Shown piece by piece: positions 19,394-28,514 of a stretch of DNA of 64,000 nucleotides. A program made the translations under genes and the position numbers. The stretch's first letter is position 1; each line of letters begins with the position of its first letter. Below the pieces are notes generated by a model. It had not been told where the DNA came from. It made no database searches and saw only the letters and a list, made by a program, of their open reading frames with translations. This DNA is from Rhodanobacter denitrificans (GTDB taxonomy: Bacteria; Pseudomonadota; Gammaproteobacteria; Xanthomonadales; Rhodanobacteraceae). The stretch lies in contig QFPO01000001.1 in NCBI GenBank assembly GCA_003241385.1, positions 263,548-327,547 on the forward strand, read 5' to 3'.

Positions 19394-20731
19394 ATGTCCG
19401 ATCCCTCGACCGACCTCAATACGCTGTATCCGGCCCATCTGGCGACGCTGCAGGCGCGCGCCGACGCGGCGCTGGCACGCGGCGGCTTCGACCATCTGGT
19501 GGTGCCGGCCGGCATGGCGCACTACCAGTTCCTCGACGACCGCGACTACCCGTTCGCCGTCAACCCGCATTTCAAGCACTGGCTGCCGGTCACGCGCGCG
19601 CCCGGATCGTGGCTGGTCCACACGCCGGGCCGGCGGCCGCGCCTGATCTTCCTGCAGCCGCACGACTACTGGCACGTCGTGCCCGAGGCGCCGGCCGGCT
19701 ACTGGGTCGACGCGTTCGACATCACGATCATCCGCGAGCCGGCGCAGGCGCGCGCGCTGCTGCCGGCCGATCCGGCGCGCTGCGCGATCGTCGGCGAGCC
19801 GAATGCGGCGCTGGATGGCTTCGCGCCGAACAATCCGCAGGCCGTCATCGACTACCTGCACTATCACCGCGCCTACAAGACGCCGTACGAGCTGGCGCTG
19901 ATGCGCGTGGCCAGCCGGCTCGGCGCGCGCGGCCACCGCGCGGCCGAGGCGGCCTTCCGCGAAGGCGCCTCGGAGTTCGCGATTCACTGCGCGTATCTGG
20001 CCGCGACCCAGCTGGCCGAGCACGAACTGCCGTACGGCAACATCATCGCGCTCAACGAGCACGGCGCGGTGCTGCACTACACCGACCTGGACCGCGTGCC
20101 GCCGACCCATTCGCGTGCGTTCCTGATCGACGCCGGCGCGAGCTTTCACGGCTATGCCAGCGACATCACGCGGACCTGGGCGGCCGACCGCGACGGCGAA
20201 TTCCAGGCGCTGATCGACGCGGTCGACGCCGCGCAGCGCGGCTTCTGCGCGAAGGTGCGGCCCGGCCAGAGCTATCCGGAGCTGCATCTGCATGCGCACC
20301 ACGTGCTCGGCGGGATCCTGCGCGAGCACGGCTTCGTGCGGATGTCGGCGGAGGCCGCGGTCGAATCGGGCGTCACCGGCGTGTTCTTTCCGCACGGCCT
20401 CGGCCACGGCATCGGCCTGCAGGTGCACGACGTCGCCGGCTTCGCGGCCGACGAGGCCGGCGCGACGATCGCCAAGCCGGCCGGCCATCCGTATCTGCGC
20501 CTGACGCGCACGCTGGCGCCGGGCATGGTCACGACGATCGAGCCGGGGCTCTACTTCATCGACCTGCTGCTGGCCGAGCTGAAGCAGCGGCCCGAGGCCC
20601 GCGACGTCGACTGGGCGCGCGTCGAGGCGTTCCGCCGCTACGGCGGCATCCGCATCGAGGACGACGTGGTCTGCACCGACGGCGAGCCGGAGAACCTCAC
20701 GCGCGAGGCGTTCGCGGCGCTCGACGGCTGA
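19394..20731 (+). CDS. pepQ: Xaa-Pro dipeptidase (prolidase)
   Basis: M24B metallopeptidase of 445 residues (E. coli PepQ 443), cleaving dipeptides with C-terminal proline in the cytoplasm. It has an N-terminal creatinase-like domain (HYQFLDDRDYPFAVNPHFKH) and a pita-bread domain with the dinuclear metal ligands: Asp in LIDAGASFHGY, Asp in SDITRTW, His in PHGLGHGIGLQVHD, Glu in TTIEPGLYFI and Glu in GIRIEDDV. ATG 19394 is the natural start after an intergenic gap of 164 bases; the frame remains open far upstream through pilS as a shadow. Confidence 0.95.
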   Translation: MSDPSTDLNTLYPAHLATLQARADAALARGGFDHLVVPAGMAHYQFLDDRDYPFAVNPHFKHWLPVTRAPGSWLVHTPGRRPRLIFLQPHDYWHVVPEAPAGYWVDAFDITIIREPAQARALLPADPARCAIVGEPNAALDGFAPNNPQAVIDYLHYHRAYKTPYELALMRVASRLGARGHRAAEAAFREGASEFAIHCAYLAATQLAEHELPYGNIIALNEHGAVLHYTDLDRVPPTHSRAFLIDAGASFHGYASDITRTWAADRDGEFQALIDAVDAAQRGFCAKVRPGQSYPELHLHAHHVLGGILREHGFVRMSAEAAVESGVTGVFFPHGLGHGIGLQVHDVAGFAADEAGATIAKPAGHPYLRLTRTLAPGMVTTIEPGLYFIDLLLAELKQRPEARDVDWARVEAFRRYGGIRIEDDVVCTDGEPENLTREAFAALDG

Positions 20732-20809
20732 GCGCGGTCACCGCGGCGCGGCCGCGGTGCCGCAAGACGACCGGCCGCGGCGTCGACGACGCGCGGCCGG
20801 GTCACGGCC

Positions 20810-21706
20810 TCAGCCGCGCGGCGCGAACGCCGCGAAGGCCTCGGCCAGACGCTCGTACAGCGCACGCTGCTCGTCGGACTCGGCCGGCGGCACGTGCACC
20901 TCGAGCACGACGATCTGATCGCCCGGCGGATCGCCGGGCCAGCCGCGGCCGCGCAGACGCAGCTTGCGTCCGGAGTCCGATCCGGGCGGCACACGCAGCT
21001 CGACCTGGCCGTCCAGCGTCGGCACCGTGATCGTCGCGCCGAGCGCGGCCTCCCACGGCGCCAGCGCCAGCGTGTGCACGACATTGCGGCCTTCGAGCCG
21101 GAACCGGCCGTCGCTGCGCAGGCCGATCTCGAGCAGCAGGTCGCCGGGCGGGCCGCCGCTCTGGCCCGGACTGCCCTGGCGGCTCAGCCGGATCTGCTGG
21201 CCCGGCTGGATGCCGGCCGGAATCTTGACCTCGAGCGTGCGCTCGCCCTGGATGCCGTCGCGCAGCGTGATGCGCTCGCGGCCGCCGCGCACGGCGGTCT
21301 CCAGGTCGATCGCGATCTGCGCGTGCAGGTCGCGGCCGCGGCGCGCGGCGCTGCGCGGGCCGCCGCCCATGCGGCCACCGAACAGCGACTCGAAGAAGTC
21401 GCTGAAGCCGGCGCCCTCGAAGCCAGAGGGGTCGAAATCGCCGTGCTGCTGCCAGTTCGGCGGCGGGCGGAAGTCGTCGCCGGCGCGGTAGCCGCCCGCG
21501 CGCAGCTGATCGTAGGCGGCGCGGCGCTCGGCGTCCTTGAGCGCCTCGTAGGCCTCGTTGACCGACTTAAACTTCTCTTCGGCGTCGGCCTCCTTGCTGA
21601 CGTCCGGGTGGTACTTGCGGGCGAGCCGCCGGTACGCCGACTTGATCTCGGCGTCCTTCGCATCGGGCTTGACCCCGAGGATCTCGTAGTAATCCTTGAA
21701 TTGCAT
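20810..21706 (-). CDS. cbpA: DnaJ-family co-chaperone / curved-DNA-binding protein
   Basis: Protein of 298 residues with an N-terminal J domain (MQFKDYYEILGVKPDAKDAE, HPD in ARKYHPDVSKEAD), a Gly/Phe-rich linker (GFSDFFESLFGGRMGGG) and two C-terminal beta domains without the DnaJ zinc fingers, which is the CbpA layout. It stimulates DnaK and in E. coli also binds curved DNA. The start MQFKDYYEIL at 21706 is preferred to the GTG seven codons upstream. No cbpM follows. It lies downstream of the small heat-shock gene on the same strand, but a hairpin at 21735-21765 separates them. Confidence 0.92.
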   Translation of the reverse strand: MQFKDYYEILGVKPDAKDAEIKSAYRRLARKYHPDVSKEADAEEKFKSVNEAYEALKDAERRAAYDQLRAGGYRAGDDFRPPPNWQQHGDFDPSGFEGAGFSDFFESLFGGRMGGGPRSAARRGRDLHAQIAIDLETAVRGGRERITLRDGIQGERTLEVKIPAGIQPGQQIRLSRQGSPGQSGGPPGDLLLEIGLRSDGRFRLEGRNVVHTLALAPWEAALGATITVPTLDGQVELRVPPGSDSGRKLRLRGRGWPGDPPGDQIVVLEVHVPPAESDEQRALYERLAEAFAAFAPRG

Positions 21707-21734
21707 GCGCTCTATCTTGCCCCACAAATGAGAA

Positions 21735-21765
21735 GGCCCGCGACGGAGCGGGTCCGTCGCGGGCC
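21735..21765 (-). terminator. Terminator after hsp20
   Basis: A 13-bp perfect stem (GGCCCGCGACGGA and complement) with a 5-base loop, followed on the minus strand by TTCTCATTT. It starts 24 bases after the hsp20 stop. Read-through would also enter cbpA. Confidence 0.7.
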
Positions 21766-21789
21766 GGTCGCAACTGCCCCGCTACGGGA

Positions 21790-22236
21790 TCAGCTGTTGA
21801 TGGTAATGCGGCGCGGGGTCGTTTCCGGCTTCTTCGGAATCGAAATCTCCAGCACGCCGTGCTTGCCCCGCGCGGTGATGCCGTCGGCATCGGCGCTGTC
21901 GGGCAGCGCGAAGCGGCGGTAGAACACCCCGTGCGAACGCTCCACGCGCGTGAACTTGGTGCCTTCTTCCTTGGTTTCGGCGGTGCGCTCGCCGCGCAGC
22001 GACAGGATGCCCTTGTCCATGTTGATCTCGATCGTCTGCGGATCGACGCCCGGCACGTCGGCCAGGATCACGAAGCGCTTGTCCTCTTCCTTGATGTCCA
22101 CGCGCGGCGCCCACTGACTGGTGACGACGTTGGACTGGTCGCCTTCCTCGGTGTTGAAGAAACGCTCGAACGCCTGGCGGAACTCCTGCTGCAGGTCGTT
22201 GCGGACGTTCCAGGGCGAGTGACGGATGATGCTCAT
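21790..22236 (-). CDS. Small heat-shock protein (Hsp20/alpha-crystallin)
   Basis: Protein of 148 residues. An N-terminal arm (MSIIRHSPWNVRNDLQQEFR) is followed by an alpha-crystallin domain (VDIKEEDKRFVILADVPGVD to GVLEISIPKK, including the G-V-L triplet) and a C-terminal extension ending RRITINS, whose ITI resembles the I-x-I anchor motif. It is an ATP-independent holdase that keeps aggregating proteins refoldable by DnaK/CbpA-type systems; cbpA is the next gene. A sigma-32-like promoter lies upstream. Confidence 0.95.
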   Translation of the reverse strand: MSIIRHSPWNVRNDLQQEFRQAFERFFNTEEGDQSNVVTSQWAPRVDIKEEDKRFVILADVPGVDPQTIEINMDKGILSLRGERTAETKEEGTKFTRVERSHGVFYRRFALPDSADADGITARGKHGVLEISIPKKPETTPRRITINS

Positions 22237-22285
22237 GGCGATGACCTCGAAGTTGGGGGCGGCCGCACGGCCGCGATGGCTCCGA

Positions 22286-22313
22286 ACGTAGGGATCGGCG
22301 TTGCGGTTTCAAG
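22286..22313 (-). promoter_or_regulatory. Sigma-32 (heat-shock) type promoter for hsp20
   Basis: On the minus strand CTTGAAA is followed after 13 bases by CCCTACGT, close to the heat-shock consensus CTTGAAA/CCCCATNT. The predicted start leaves about 43 bases to the hsp20 ATG. It fits the protein's role. Confidence 0.6.
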
Positions 22314-22418
22314 TCGGCGGCGGCGCGCCTTCGCGGCCGCTGCGGCTATGATCAGCGGCCATTCAACCGGCCGGCCGCGCTGCTGCGGCCGGCCGCGAAC
22401 GCATCAGGAGCAACCGAC

Positions 22419-22901
22419 GTGAGCATCCAGACCGGCCAGGCGATTCCGGCCGCCAGCGTGAGCCTGATCGACGCGGACGGCCCGCGATCGGTCCGTACCG
22501 ATGCGCTGTTCGCCGGGCGGCGGATCGTGCTGTTCTCGGTGCCGGGCGCGTTCACGCCGACCTGCTCCTCGCGCCACCTGCCCGGCTACGTCGCGCAGCT
22601 GCCGGCGTTCCGCGCGCGCGGCGTCGAGGTGGCGTGCATGGCCGTCAACGATGCCTACGTCATGCAGGCCTGGGCCGCGACCCAGGACGTGCCGCCGGCG
22701 CTGATGATGCTGGCCGACGGCAACGGCGAGTTCACGCGCGCGCTGGGCCTGGAGCTCGATGCCAGCGCGTACGGCATGGGCCTGCGCAGCCGCCGCTTCG
22801 CGCTGTACGCGGTCGACGGCATCGTCCGCGTGCTGCAGGTCGAGGCGCCCGGCGAGTTCGCGGTATCGAGCGCCGAGGCGATGCTGGCCGCGCTGGACTG
22901 A
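22419..22901 (+). CDS. Peroxiredoxin (Prx5 type)
   Basis: Protein of 160 residues of the thioredoxin fold reducing hydrogen peroxide or organic peroxides. The peroxidatic motif is PGAFTPTCSSRHLPGY, with the active Cys in PTCS at about residue 48. The segment VEVACMAVNDAYVMQAWA is typical of the Prx5/AhpE-like group, in which the reductant is often glutathione/glutaredoxin. A second Cys (in VACMAVND) exists but is not at a standard resolving position. The GTG start at 22419 is fixed by AGGAG eight bases upstream. It is divergent from hsp20. Confidence 0.92.
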   Translation: MSIQTGQAIPAASVSLIDADGPRSVRTDALFAGRRIVLFSVPGAFTPTCSSRHLPGYVAQLPAFRARGVEVACMAVNDAYVMQAWAATQDVPPALMMLADGNGEFTRALGLELDASAYGMGLRSRRFALYAVDGIVRVLQVEAPGEFAVSSAEAMLAALD

Positions 22902-23060
22902 CATAGCGTCCGGCGCTCCCGGACGCCGCAGTCCGGGCGCCTCGTTCCCATTATCGGCATGGCGGCCCGGCCCGGCGCCGCGGCGCCCGCGGCGATGTGC
23001 CGGCCGCCATGCCGCGAACGCAGACGCACACCGCTTGCACTTGCGTTCCCGGCGCAGATC

Positions 23061-23098
23061 ACTAGACTACGCGACATTATTGAACTAGACGGTATAGT
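23061..23098 (+). promoter_or_regulatory. Candidate promoter/operator of the tetR-RND operon
   Basis: The heptamer ACTAGAC occurs at 23061-23067 and again at 23084-23090, and ACTA (23084) pairs with TAGT (23095) as a short palindrome. TATAGT at 23093-23098 resembles a -10 box and ends 7 bases before the tetR ATG, so transcription could begin at the ATG itself. No good -35 is visible. Confidence 0.35.
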
Positions 23099-23105
23099 CC
23101 ACGCG

Positions 23106-23750
23106 ATGGAACCGACCCGGACGGCTGCGCCCGCTGCGCGACAGGAACGCGTGCGCGATGCCGTGCGCGACGCCGCCCAGGCGCTCTGGCTCGAACGCGG
23201 CTACCAGACCAGCATGGACGACGTCGCGCGGCGCGCCGGCTGCTCGAAGCAGACCGTCTACGCGCACTTCGGCAGCAAGGCCGATCTGTTCCGCTGCGTC
23301 ATCGAGGATCTGCTGGCGCCGATCACCGCCCGTCTCGAACCGTCCGGCGACCTGCGCGGCACGCTGATCGCGTTCGCACGCGAACATGCCGAACTGCTCG
23401 CCACACCTCAGACGCAGGCACGGCGGCGGATCCTGATCGCCGAGGCGCCGCGCTATCCGGACATCGCACAGGGCCTCTACCGCGGCGGTCTGGCGCATCT
23501 GATCGAGCGCCTCGCCGACGTGCTCGGCGAGGCGATGCGACGCGGCACGCTGCGCGAGGGCGATCCGGACACCGCCGCCGAGCTGTTCCTCGGCCTGAGC
23601 ATCGGCGTCGAGTCGGAACGCCATCTGTTCGGCGCGACGCAGCGGCGCACCGCCGGCGAGCGCGAGGCCTGGGCCGGCACCGCCGTCGATGCATTCCTGC
23701 GCGCCTACGCCCCCCTTCCCCCGTCTTCACCTTCCAGGAAGCAGTCATGA
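23106..23750 (+). CDS. TetR/AcrR family transcriptional regulator
   Basis: Protein of 214 residues. The N-terminal TetR helix-turn-helix is complete (ALWLERGYQTSMDDVARRAG, CSKQTVYAHFGSKADLF), followed by a helical C-terminal domain of the AefR-like type. It is the first gene of an operon with an RND pump: its TGA overlaps the membrane-fusion ATG by 4 bases. Regulators of such pumps are more often divergent; here the repressor is made with the genes it presumably controls. ATG 23106 lacks a ribosome site, and a -10-like TATAGT just upstream allows a leaderless message. Confidence 0.9.
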   Translation: MEPTRTAAPAARQERVRDAVRDAAQALWLERGYQTSMDDVARRAGCSKQTVYAHFGSKADLFRCVIEDLLAPITARLEPSGDLRGTLIAFAREHAELLATPQTQARRRILIAEAPRYPDIAQGLYRGGLAHLIERLADVLGEAMRRGTLREGDPDTAAELFLGLSIGVESERHLFGATQRRTAGEREAWAGTAVDAFLRAYAPLPPSSPSRKQS

Positions 23751-24895
23751 ACCGCATCCCCCGCTTGCTCGCGCTGGCCCTGACCTGTTCGGCCCTGATC
23801 GCCTGCCAGAAGAGCCAGCCGCCCGCGGCCGCGCCGCCGCCGGAAGTCGGCGTGATCCAGGCGCAGGCGCAGGCCGTGCCGCTGACGCGCGACCTGGTCG
23901 GCCGCCTCTCGCCGTTCCGCACCGCCGACGTGCGCGCGCGCGTCGCCGGCGTCCTGGTCAAGCGCGTCTACGCCGAGGGCAGCGACGTCAAGGAAGGCGA
24001 CGTGCTGTTCGAGATCGATCCGGCACCGCTGAAGGCCTCGCTCGCCTCGGCGCAGGCGGCGCTGTCGCAGGCGCAGGCCGCGGCGACCAATGCCAAGGCG
24101 GCCGCGAACCGCGCCCGCGAGCTGATCGGCAAGCAGTACGTGTCGCGCTCGGACCTCGACAATGCCGAGGCCAGCGAACGCACGACCGCGGCCCAGGTGC
24201 AGCAGGCGCGCGCGGCCGTGCAGACCGCGCAGATCAACCTCGGCTATGCGACCGTGCGCGCGCCGATCGCCGGCCGCGCCGGCCAGCAGCAGGTCACCGA
24301 GGGCGCCCTGGTCGGCCAGGGCACCGCGACGCTGCTGACGACGATCGACCAGCTCGATCCGGTCTACGCGAACTTCACGCTGAGCGTCGCCGACCTCGAC
24401 CAACTGCGCCAGTCCGCGGCCGGCGGCGCGATCACGCTGCTCGAACCGAACAAGGCCGAGGTCGCGCTGACGCGCCAGGACGGCACGCCGACCGGCAAGA
24501 CCGGCGTGCTCGACTTCTCCGACGTTGCGGTCGATCCGGCCACCGGCAGCGTCGCGCTGCGCGCACAGATCGCCAACCCCGACCGCACGCTGCTGCCGGG
24601 CATGTACGTCACCGCCAGCCTGTCGCTCGGCCAGATCAATCGCGCCTATCTGATCCCGCAGTCGGTCCTGCAGCGCGATGCGCAGGGCGCCTACGTGCTG
24701 GTCGTCGGCGAGGGCGACAAGGTCGAGCGGCGCCCGGTCAAGGCCGATACGCTGCGCAACGACGCCTGGGTCGTCACCGACGGCCTCAACGACGGCGAGC
24801 GTCTGGTCGCCAACGGCATCCAGAAGGCGCGGCCGGGCCAGCCGGTCCGTCCGGTGCCGGCGGACCAGGCCGGCGCCAAGCCGGCGCAAGGCTGA
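23747..24895 (+). CDS. RND efflux periplasmic adaptor (membrane-fusion lipoprotein)
   Basis: AcrA/MexA-type protein of 382 residues. A signal peptide ends in the lipobox LIAC, so it should be lipid-anchored in the inner membrane. The order is beta-barrel, lipoyl (VRARVAGVLVKRVYAEGSDV with EGDVLFEIDPAP), alpha-hairpin rich in Ala/Gln (about 90-170) and membrane-proximal domain (IPQSVLQRDAQGAYVLVV). It links the RND pump to an outer-membrane channel. It overlaps tetR by 4 bases and is followed 12 bases later by the pump gene. Confidence 0.95.
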   Translation: MNRIPRLLALALTCSALIACQKSQPPAAAPPPEVGVIQAQAQAVPLTRDLVGRLSPFRTADVRARVAGVLVKRVYAEGSDVKEGDVLFEIDPAPLKASLASAQAALSQAQAAATNAKAAANRARELIGKQYVSRSDLDNAEASERTTAAQVQQARAAVQTAQINLGYATVRAPIAGRAGQQQVTEGALVGQGTATLLTTIDQLDPVYANFTLSVADLDQLRQSAAGGAITLLEPNKAEVALTRQDGTPTGKTGVLDFSDVAVDPATGSVALRAQIANPDRTLLPGMYVTASLSLGQINRAYLIPQSVLQRDAQGAYVLVVGEGDKVERRPVKADTLRNDAWVVTDGLNDGERLVANGIQKARPGQPVRPVPADQAGAKPAQG

Positions 24896-24907
24896 GGACG
24901 CAGGCTC

Positions 24908-27900
24908 ATGGCACAGTTCTTCATCAACCGCCCGGTCTTCGCCTGGGTGGTCGCGATCCTGATCTCGCTCGCCGGCGTCCTGTCGATCTACAGCCTCGGC
25001 GTGGAGTCCTATCCGACGATCGCACCGCCGCAGGTCACGATCACCGCCAACTACGCCGGCGCCAGCGCCGACACGGTCGAGCAGACCGTCACGCAGGTGA
25101 TCGAGCAGCAGCTGACCGGCATCGACAACCTGCTCTACTTCAGCTCACAGTCCAGCTCGAACGGCCGCGTGGTGATCACCGTGACGTTCCAGACCGGCAC
25201 CGATCCGGACACCGCCCAGGTCCAGGTGCAGAACAAGGTCGCGCAGGCCGAGCCGCGCCTGCCGGCCGAGGTGCAGCAGCAGGGCGTCGTCGTCGCCAAG
25301 GCCGCGGCCGGCTTCCTGATGGTGGTCGGCCTGCGCGCCGACGACGGCGGCATCGACCGCAACGGCCTCAACGACATCGTCGCCTCGCGCGTGCTCGACC
25401 AGATCTCGCGCATCAACGGCGTCGGCGCGACGCAGCAGTTCGGCTCCGAGTACGCGATGCGGATCTGGGTCGACCCCGTCAAGCTGCAGGGCTACGGGCT
25501 CTCGGCCAGCCAGCTGACCGCGGCGATCCGTGCGCAGAACGTGCAGTTCGCGGCCGGCGCGATCGGTGCGCAGCCGACGCTGCCGAGCCAGGAATTCATG
25601 GCGACGATCTCGGCCGACAGCCGCTTCACGCAGCCCGAGCAGTTCGAGAACATCATCGTACGCGCCGACAGCGACGGCACCACGGTGCGCCTGCGCGACG
25701 TCGCGCGCGTGGAATTCGGCGCATACACGTTCGGCTTCGACACGCAGTACAACGGCAAGCCGCTGGCCGCGTTCGCGATCCAGCTGCTGCCGGGCGCCAA
25801 CGCGCTGCAGGTGGCCGGCGCGGTGCGCAAGCGCATGGACGAGCTGTCGGCGACCTTCCCGGCCGGCGTGGTCTGGTTCACGCCGTACGACTCGACGACC
25901 TTCGTCAACATCTCGATCAACGAGGTCGTGCACACGCTGATCGAGGCGATCGTGCTGGTCTTCCTGGTCATGCTGATCTTCCTGCAGAACTTCCGCGCGA
26001 CGATCATCCCGACCCTGGTCATCCCGGTCGCGCTGCTCGGCACCTTCGTCGGCATGCTCGCGCTCGGCTTCACGATCAACCAGCTCAGCCTGTTCGGCAT
26101 GGTGCTGGCGATCGGCATCATCGTCGACGACGCGATCGTCGTGATCGAGAACGTCGAGCGCATCATGAGCGAGGAAGGCCTCTCGCCGAAGGAGGCCACG
26201 CGCAAGGCGATGGGCCAGATCTCCGGCGCGATCGTCGCGATCACGGTGGTGCTGGCGGCGGTGTTCGTGCCCTCGGCGATGCAGTCCGGTGCGGCCGGCG
26301 AGATCTATCGCCAGTTCGCGCTGACGATCGCGGTGTCGATGGGTTTCTCGGCGCTGCTCGCGCTGTCGCTGACGCCGGCGCTGTGCGCAAGCTTCCTGAA
26401 GCCCACGCACGGCAGGCAGAACGTGGTGTTCCGCCAGTTCAACCGCTTCTTCGACTGGATGACCCACACCTATGTGGGCCACATCGCCTCGGCGGTGCGC
26501 CACGCGCCGCGTTGGATGGTGCTGTTCGTCGCGCTCAGCGTCACGGCCGGCTTCCTGTTCACGAAGCTGCCGACCGGCTTCCTGCCCGAGGAGGATCAGG
26601 GCTACGCACTGGCGATCGTGCAGCTGCCGCCGGGCTCGACGATGACGCGCAACCAGGGCGTGATGAGCCAGATCCGCGAACGCCTCGAGAAGAACCCGGC
26701 GTTCGAGGGCTTCATGCAGATCTCCGGCTTCAGCTTCCTCGGCCTCGGCGAGAACGTCGGCATGGGCTTCATCCGGCTCAAGGACTGGAGCGAGCGCGAC
26801 GCCACCGCGACCGAGTTCATCGGCCAGGCCAACCAGGCGCTGTCGGACATCAAGGGGGCGCAGATCTTCGTCGTCAACCTGCCGACCGTGCAGGGCCTGG
26901 GCCAGTTCGGCGGTTTCGACCTGTTCCTGCAGGACCGCGCCGGCATCGGCTACCAGCGCCTGGTCGAGGCGCGCAACCAGCTGCTCGGCAAGGCCAACGC
27001 GCCCGACTCGGGCCTGGTCGCGGTGCGCCCGAACGGCCTGGAGGACGCGCCGCAGATCAAGATGACGGTCGACCGCACGCAGGCCGAAGCGCTCGGCCTG
27101 TCGGTCAGCGACGTCTACACCTCGCTGCAGACCTTCCTGGCGCCCAACTACGTCAACGACTTCTTCTACCAGGGCCGCGTCAAGCGCGTCGTGGTCCAGG
27201 CCGACGCGCAGTTCCGCACCTCGCCCGAGGCGCTCAAGCAGTTCTATACGCCTTCGACGCTGGCGGCGAGCACGCTCGGCACGACCGCCGCGAACGGCCA
27301 GCTGATGATTCCGCTGTCGAGCGTCGTCAATACCGAGTGGATCAGCTCCTCGCCGTCGCTGAACCGATTCAACGGCTACTCGGCGATCGAGATCGTCGGC
27401 AATCCGGCGCCCGGCAGCAGCTCCGGCGACGCGATGGCACGCATGCGCGCGCTGATCGACGAGCTGCCCGACGGCATCGGCTTCGACTGGGCCGGCATGT
27501 CGTACCAGGAGATCCTGTCCGGCAACCAGCAGACGATGCTGTACATCCTGTCGCTGGTCGTCGTGTTCCTGTGTCTGGCTGCGCTGTACGAGAGCTGGTC
27601 GATCCCGACCTCGGTGCTGCTGGTCGTACCGCTCGGCGTGCTCGGCTGCATCGTCGCGACCTGGCTGCGCGGCCTGCCCAACGACATCTACTTCAAGATC
27701 GGCCTGATCACCGTGGTCGGCCTCGCCGCCAAGAACGCGATCCTGATCGTCGAGTTCGCGGTCGAGCAGCAGCAGGCCGGCAAGACGCTGCGCGAAGGCG
27801 TCATCGAGGCGGCGCGCCTGCGCCTGCGGCCGATCCTGATGACCTCGCTGGCGTTCATCCTCGGCGTGCTGCCGCTGGCGCTGTCGAGCGGCGCCGGCGC

Positions 27901-28069
27901 CAATTCGCGCCATTCGATCGGCACCGGCGTGATCGGCGGCATGCTGTTCGCGACGTTCCTCGGCGTACTGCTGATCCCGATCTTCTACGTGATCGTGCGG
28001 CGCCTGCTCGGCGACCGGCTCGACGGCGACGGCGGCAAGCCGCCGCAGCGGATCGAGACGGCGCACTGA
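24908..28069 (+). CDS. RND multidrug efflux permease (HAE1, AcrB/MexB type)
   Basis: Inner-membrane proton-driven pump of 1053 residues, close to AcrB length (1049). It starts MAQFFINRPVFAWVVAILIS, the family signature. Proton-relay residues are intact: two Asp in GIIVDDAIVVIEN (about 405-406) and Lys near 940 in GLAAKNAILIVEF. Two large periplasmic loops are present. No outer-membrane factor gene (tolC/oprM) follows, so it must borrow one from elsewhere in the genome. About 230 bases without a recognisable gene separate it from the XRE gene. Substrates cannot be told from sequence. Confidence 0.96.
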   Translation: MAQFFINRPVFAWVVAILISLAGVLSIYSLGVESYPTIAPPQVTITANYAGASADTVEQTVTQVIEQQLTGIDNLLYFSSQSSSNGRVVITVTFQTGTDPDTAQVQVQNKVAQAEPRLPAEVQQQGVVVAKAAAGFLMVVGLRADDGGIDRNGLNDIVASRVLDQISRINGVGATQQFGSEYAMRIWVDPVKLQGYGLSASQLTAAIRAQNVQFAAGAIGAQPTLPSQEFMATISADSRFTQPEQFENIIVRADSDGTTVRLRDVARVEFGAYTFGFDTQYNGKPLAAFAIQLLPGANALQVAGAVRKRMDELSATFPAGVVWFTPYDSTTFVNISINEVVHTLIEAIVLVFLVMLIFLQNFRATIIPTLVIPVALLGTFVGMLALGFTINQLSLFGMVLAIGIIVDDAIVVIENVERIMSEEGLSPKEATRKAMGQISGAIVAITVVLAAVFVPSAMQSGAAGEIYRQFALTIAVSMGFSALLALSLTPALCASFLKPTHGRQNVVFRQFNRFFDWMTHTYVGHIASAVRHAPRWMVLFVALSVTAGFLFTKLPTGFLPEEDQGYALAIVQLPPGSTMTRNQGVMSQIRERLEKNPAFEGFMQISGFSFLGLGENVGMGFIRLKDWSERDATATEFIGQANQALSDIKGAQIFVVNLPTVQGLGQFGGFDLFLQDRAGIGYQRLVEARNQLLGKANAPDSGLVAVRPNGLEDAPQIKMTVDRTQAEALGLSVSDVYTSLQTFLAPNYVNDFFYQGRVKRVVVQADAQFRTSPEALKQFYTPSTLAASTLGTTAANGQLMIPLSSVVNTEWISSSPSLNRFNGYSAIEIVGNPAPGSSSGDAMARMRALIDELPDGIGFDWAGMSYQEILSGNQQTMLYILSLVVVFLCLAALYESWSIPTSVLLVVPLGVLGCIVATWLRGLPNDIYFKIGLITVVGLAAKNAILIVEFAVEQQQAGKTLREGVIEAARLRLRPILMTSLAFILGVLPLALSSGAGANSRHSIGTGVIGGMLFATFLGVLLIPIFYVIVRRLLGDRLDGDGGKPPQRIETAH

Positions 28070-28301
28070 CGCAAGCGACCGTGTCCGCAGGCGATCCAGG
28101 GATGGATCGCACGGCCGGACCGTTCTCCTCGATCGTGCCCGCGGGCGATGGTCTGAAGCGAGGCGTCACGATCGAGGGCGGCAGCGCGCAGCCTGCCCGG
28201 ACCGCGCCGCAGTGACGCGAGCGCCGCTGCGGATGCGGACGAGGCCGCGGCGTGCCGGCGCCGTGCGCCCGGCGGTCTCGCCGCGCGCGCCGGTCCGGGG
28301 C

Positions 28302-28514
28302 TCAGCCCTTCCAGAAGAACACCTCGCCGATCTCCTTGCCGAACGCCTGCGCGATCCGGAACGCCAGTTCCAGCGACGGCGCATAGCGGCCGGCCTCGAG
28401 CGCGATGACGGTCTGGCGCGTGATGCCGACGCGCTCGGCGAGCATGCCCTGCGTCATCTCGCCGGCGTCGAAGCGCAGCCGGCGGATGTGGTTGCCGACC
28501 GGCGTCGCGTTCAC
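28302..28514 (-). CDS. Small XRE-family transcriptional regulator
   Basis: Protein of 70 residues that is little more than a Cro/CI helix-turn-helix: HIRRLRFDAGEMTQGMLAER, VGITRQTVIALEAGRYAPSL, ending KEIGEVFFWKG. This is the YozG-like group, whose members are typically encoded after a small membrane protein. The GTG start at 28514 overlaps the TGA of the upstream membrane gene, so translation is coupled. It likely binds the palindrome at 29152-29173 upstream of the pair. Confidence 0.85.
   Translation of the reverse strand: MNATPVGNHIRRLRFDAGEMTQGMLAERVGITRQTVIALEAGRYAPSLELAFRIAQAFGKEIGEVFFWKG

Noticed and set aside
25145..28066. A 973-codon open frame antisense to the RND permease
   Set aside because: Arg/His/Asp/Gln-rich sequence typical of antisense frames in high-GC genes, while the sense frame is a full-length HAE1 pump with all key residues.
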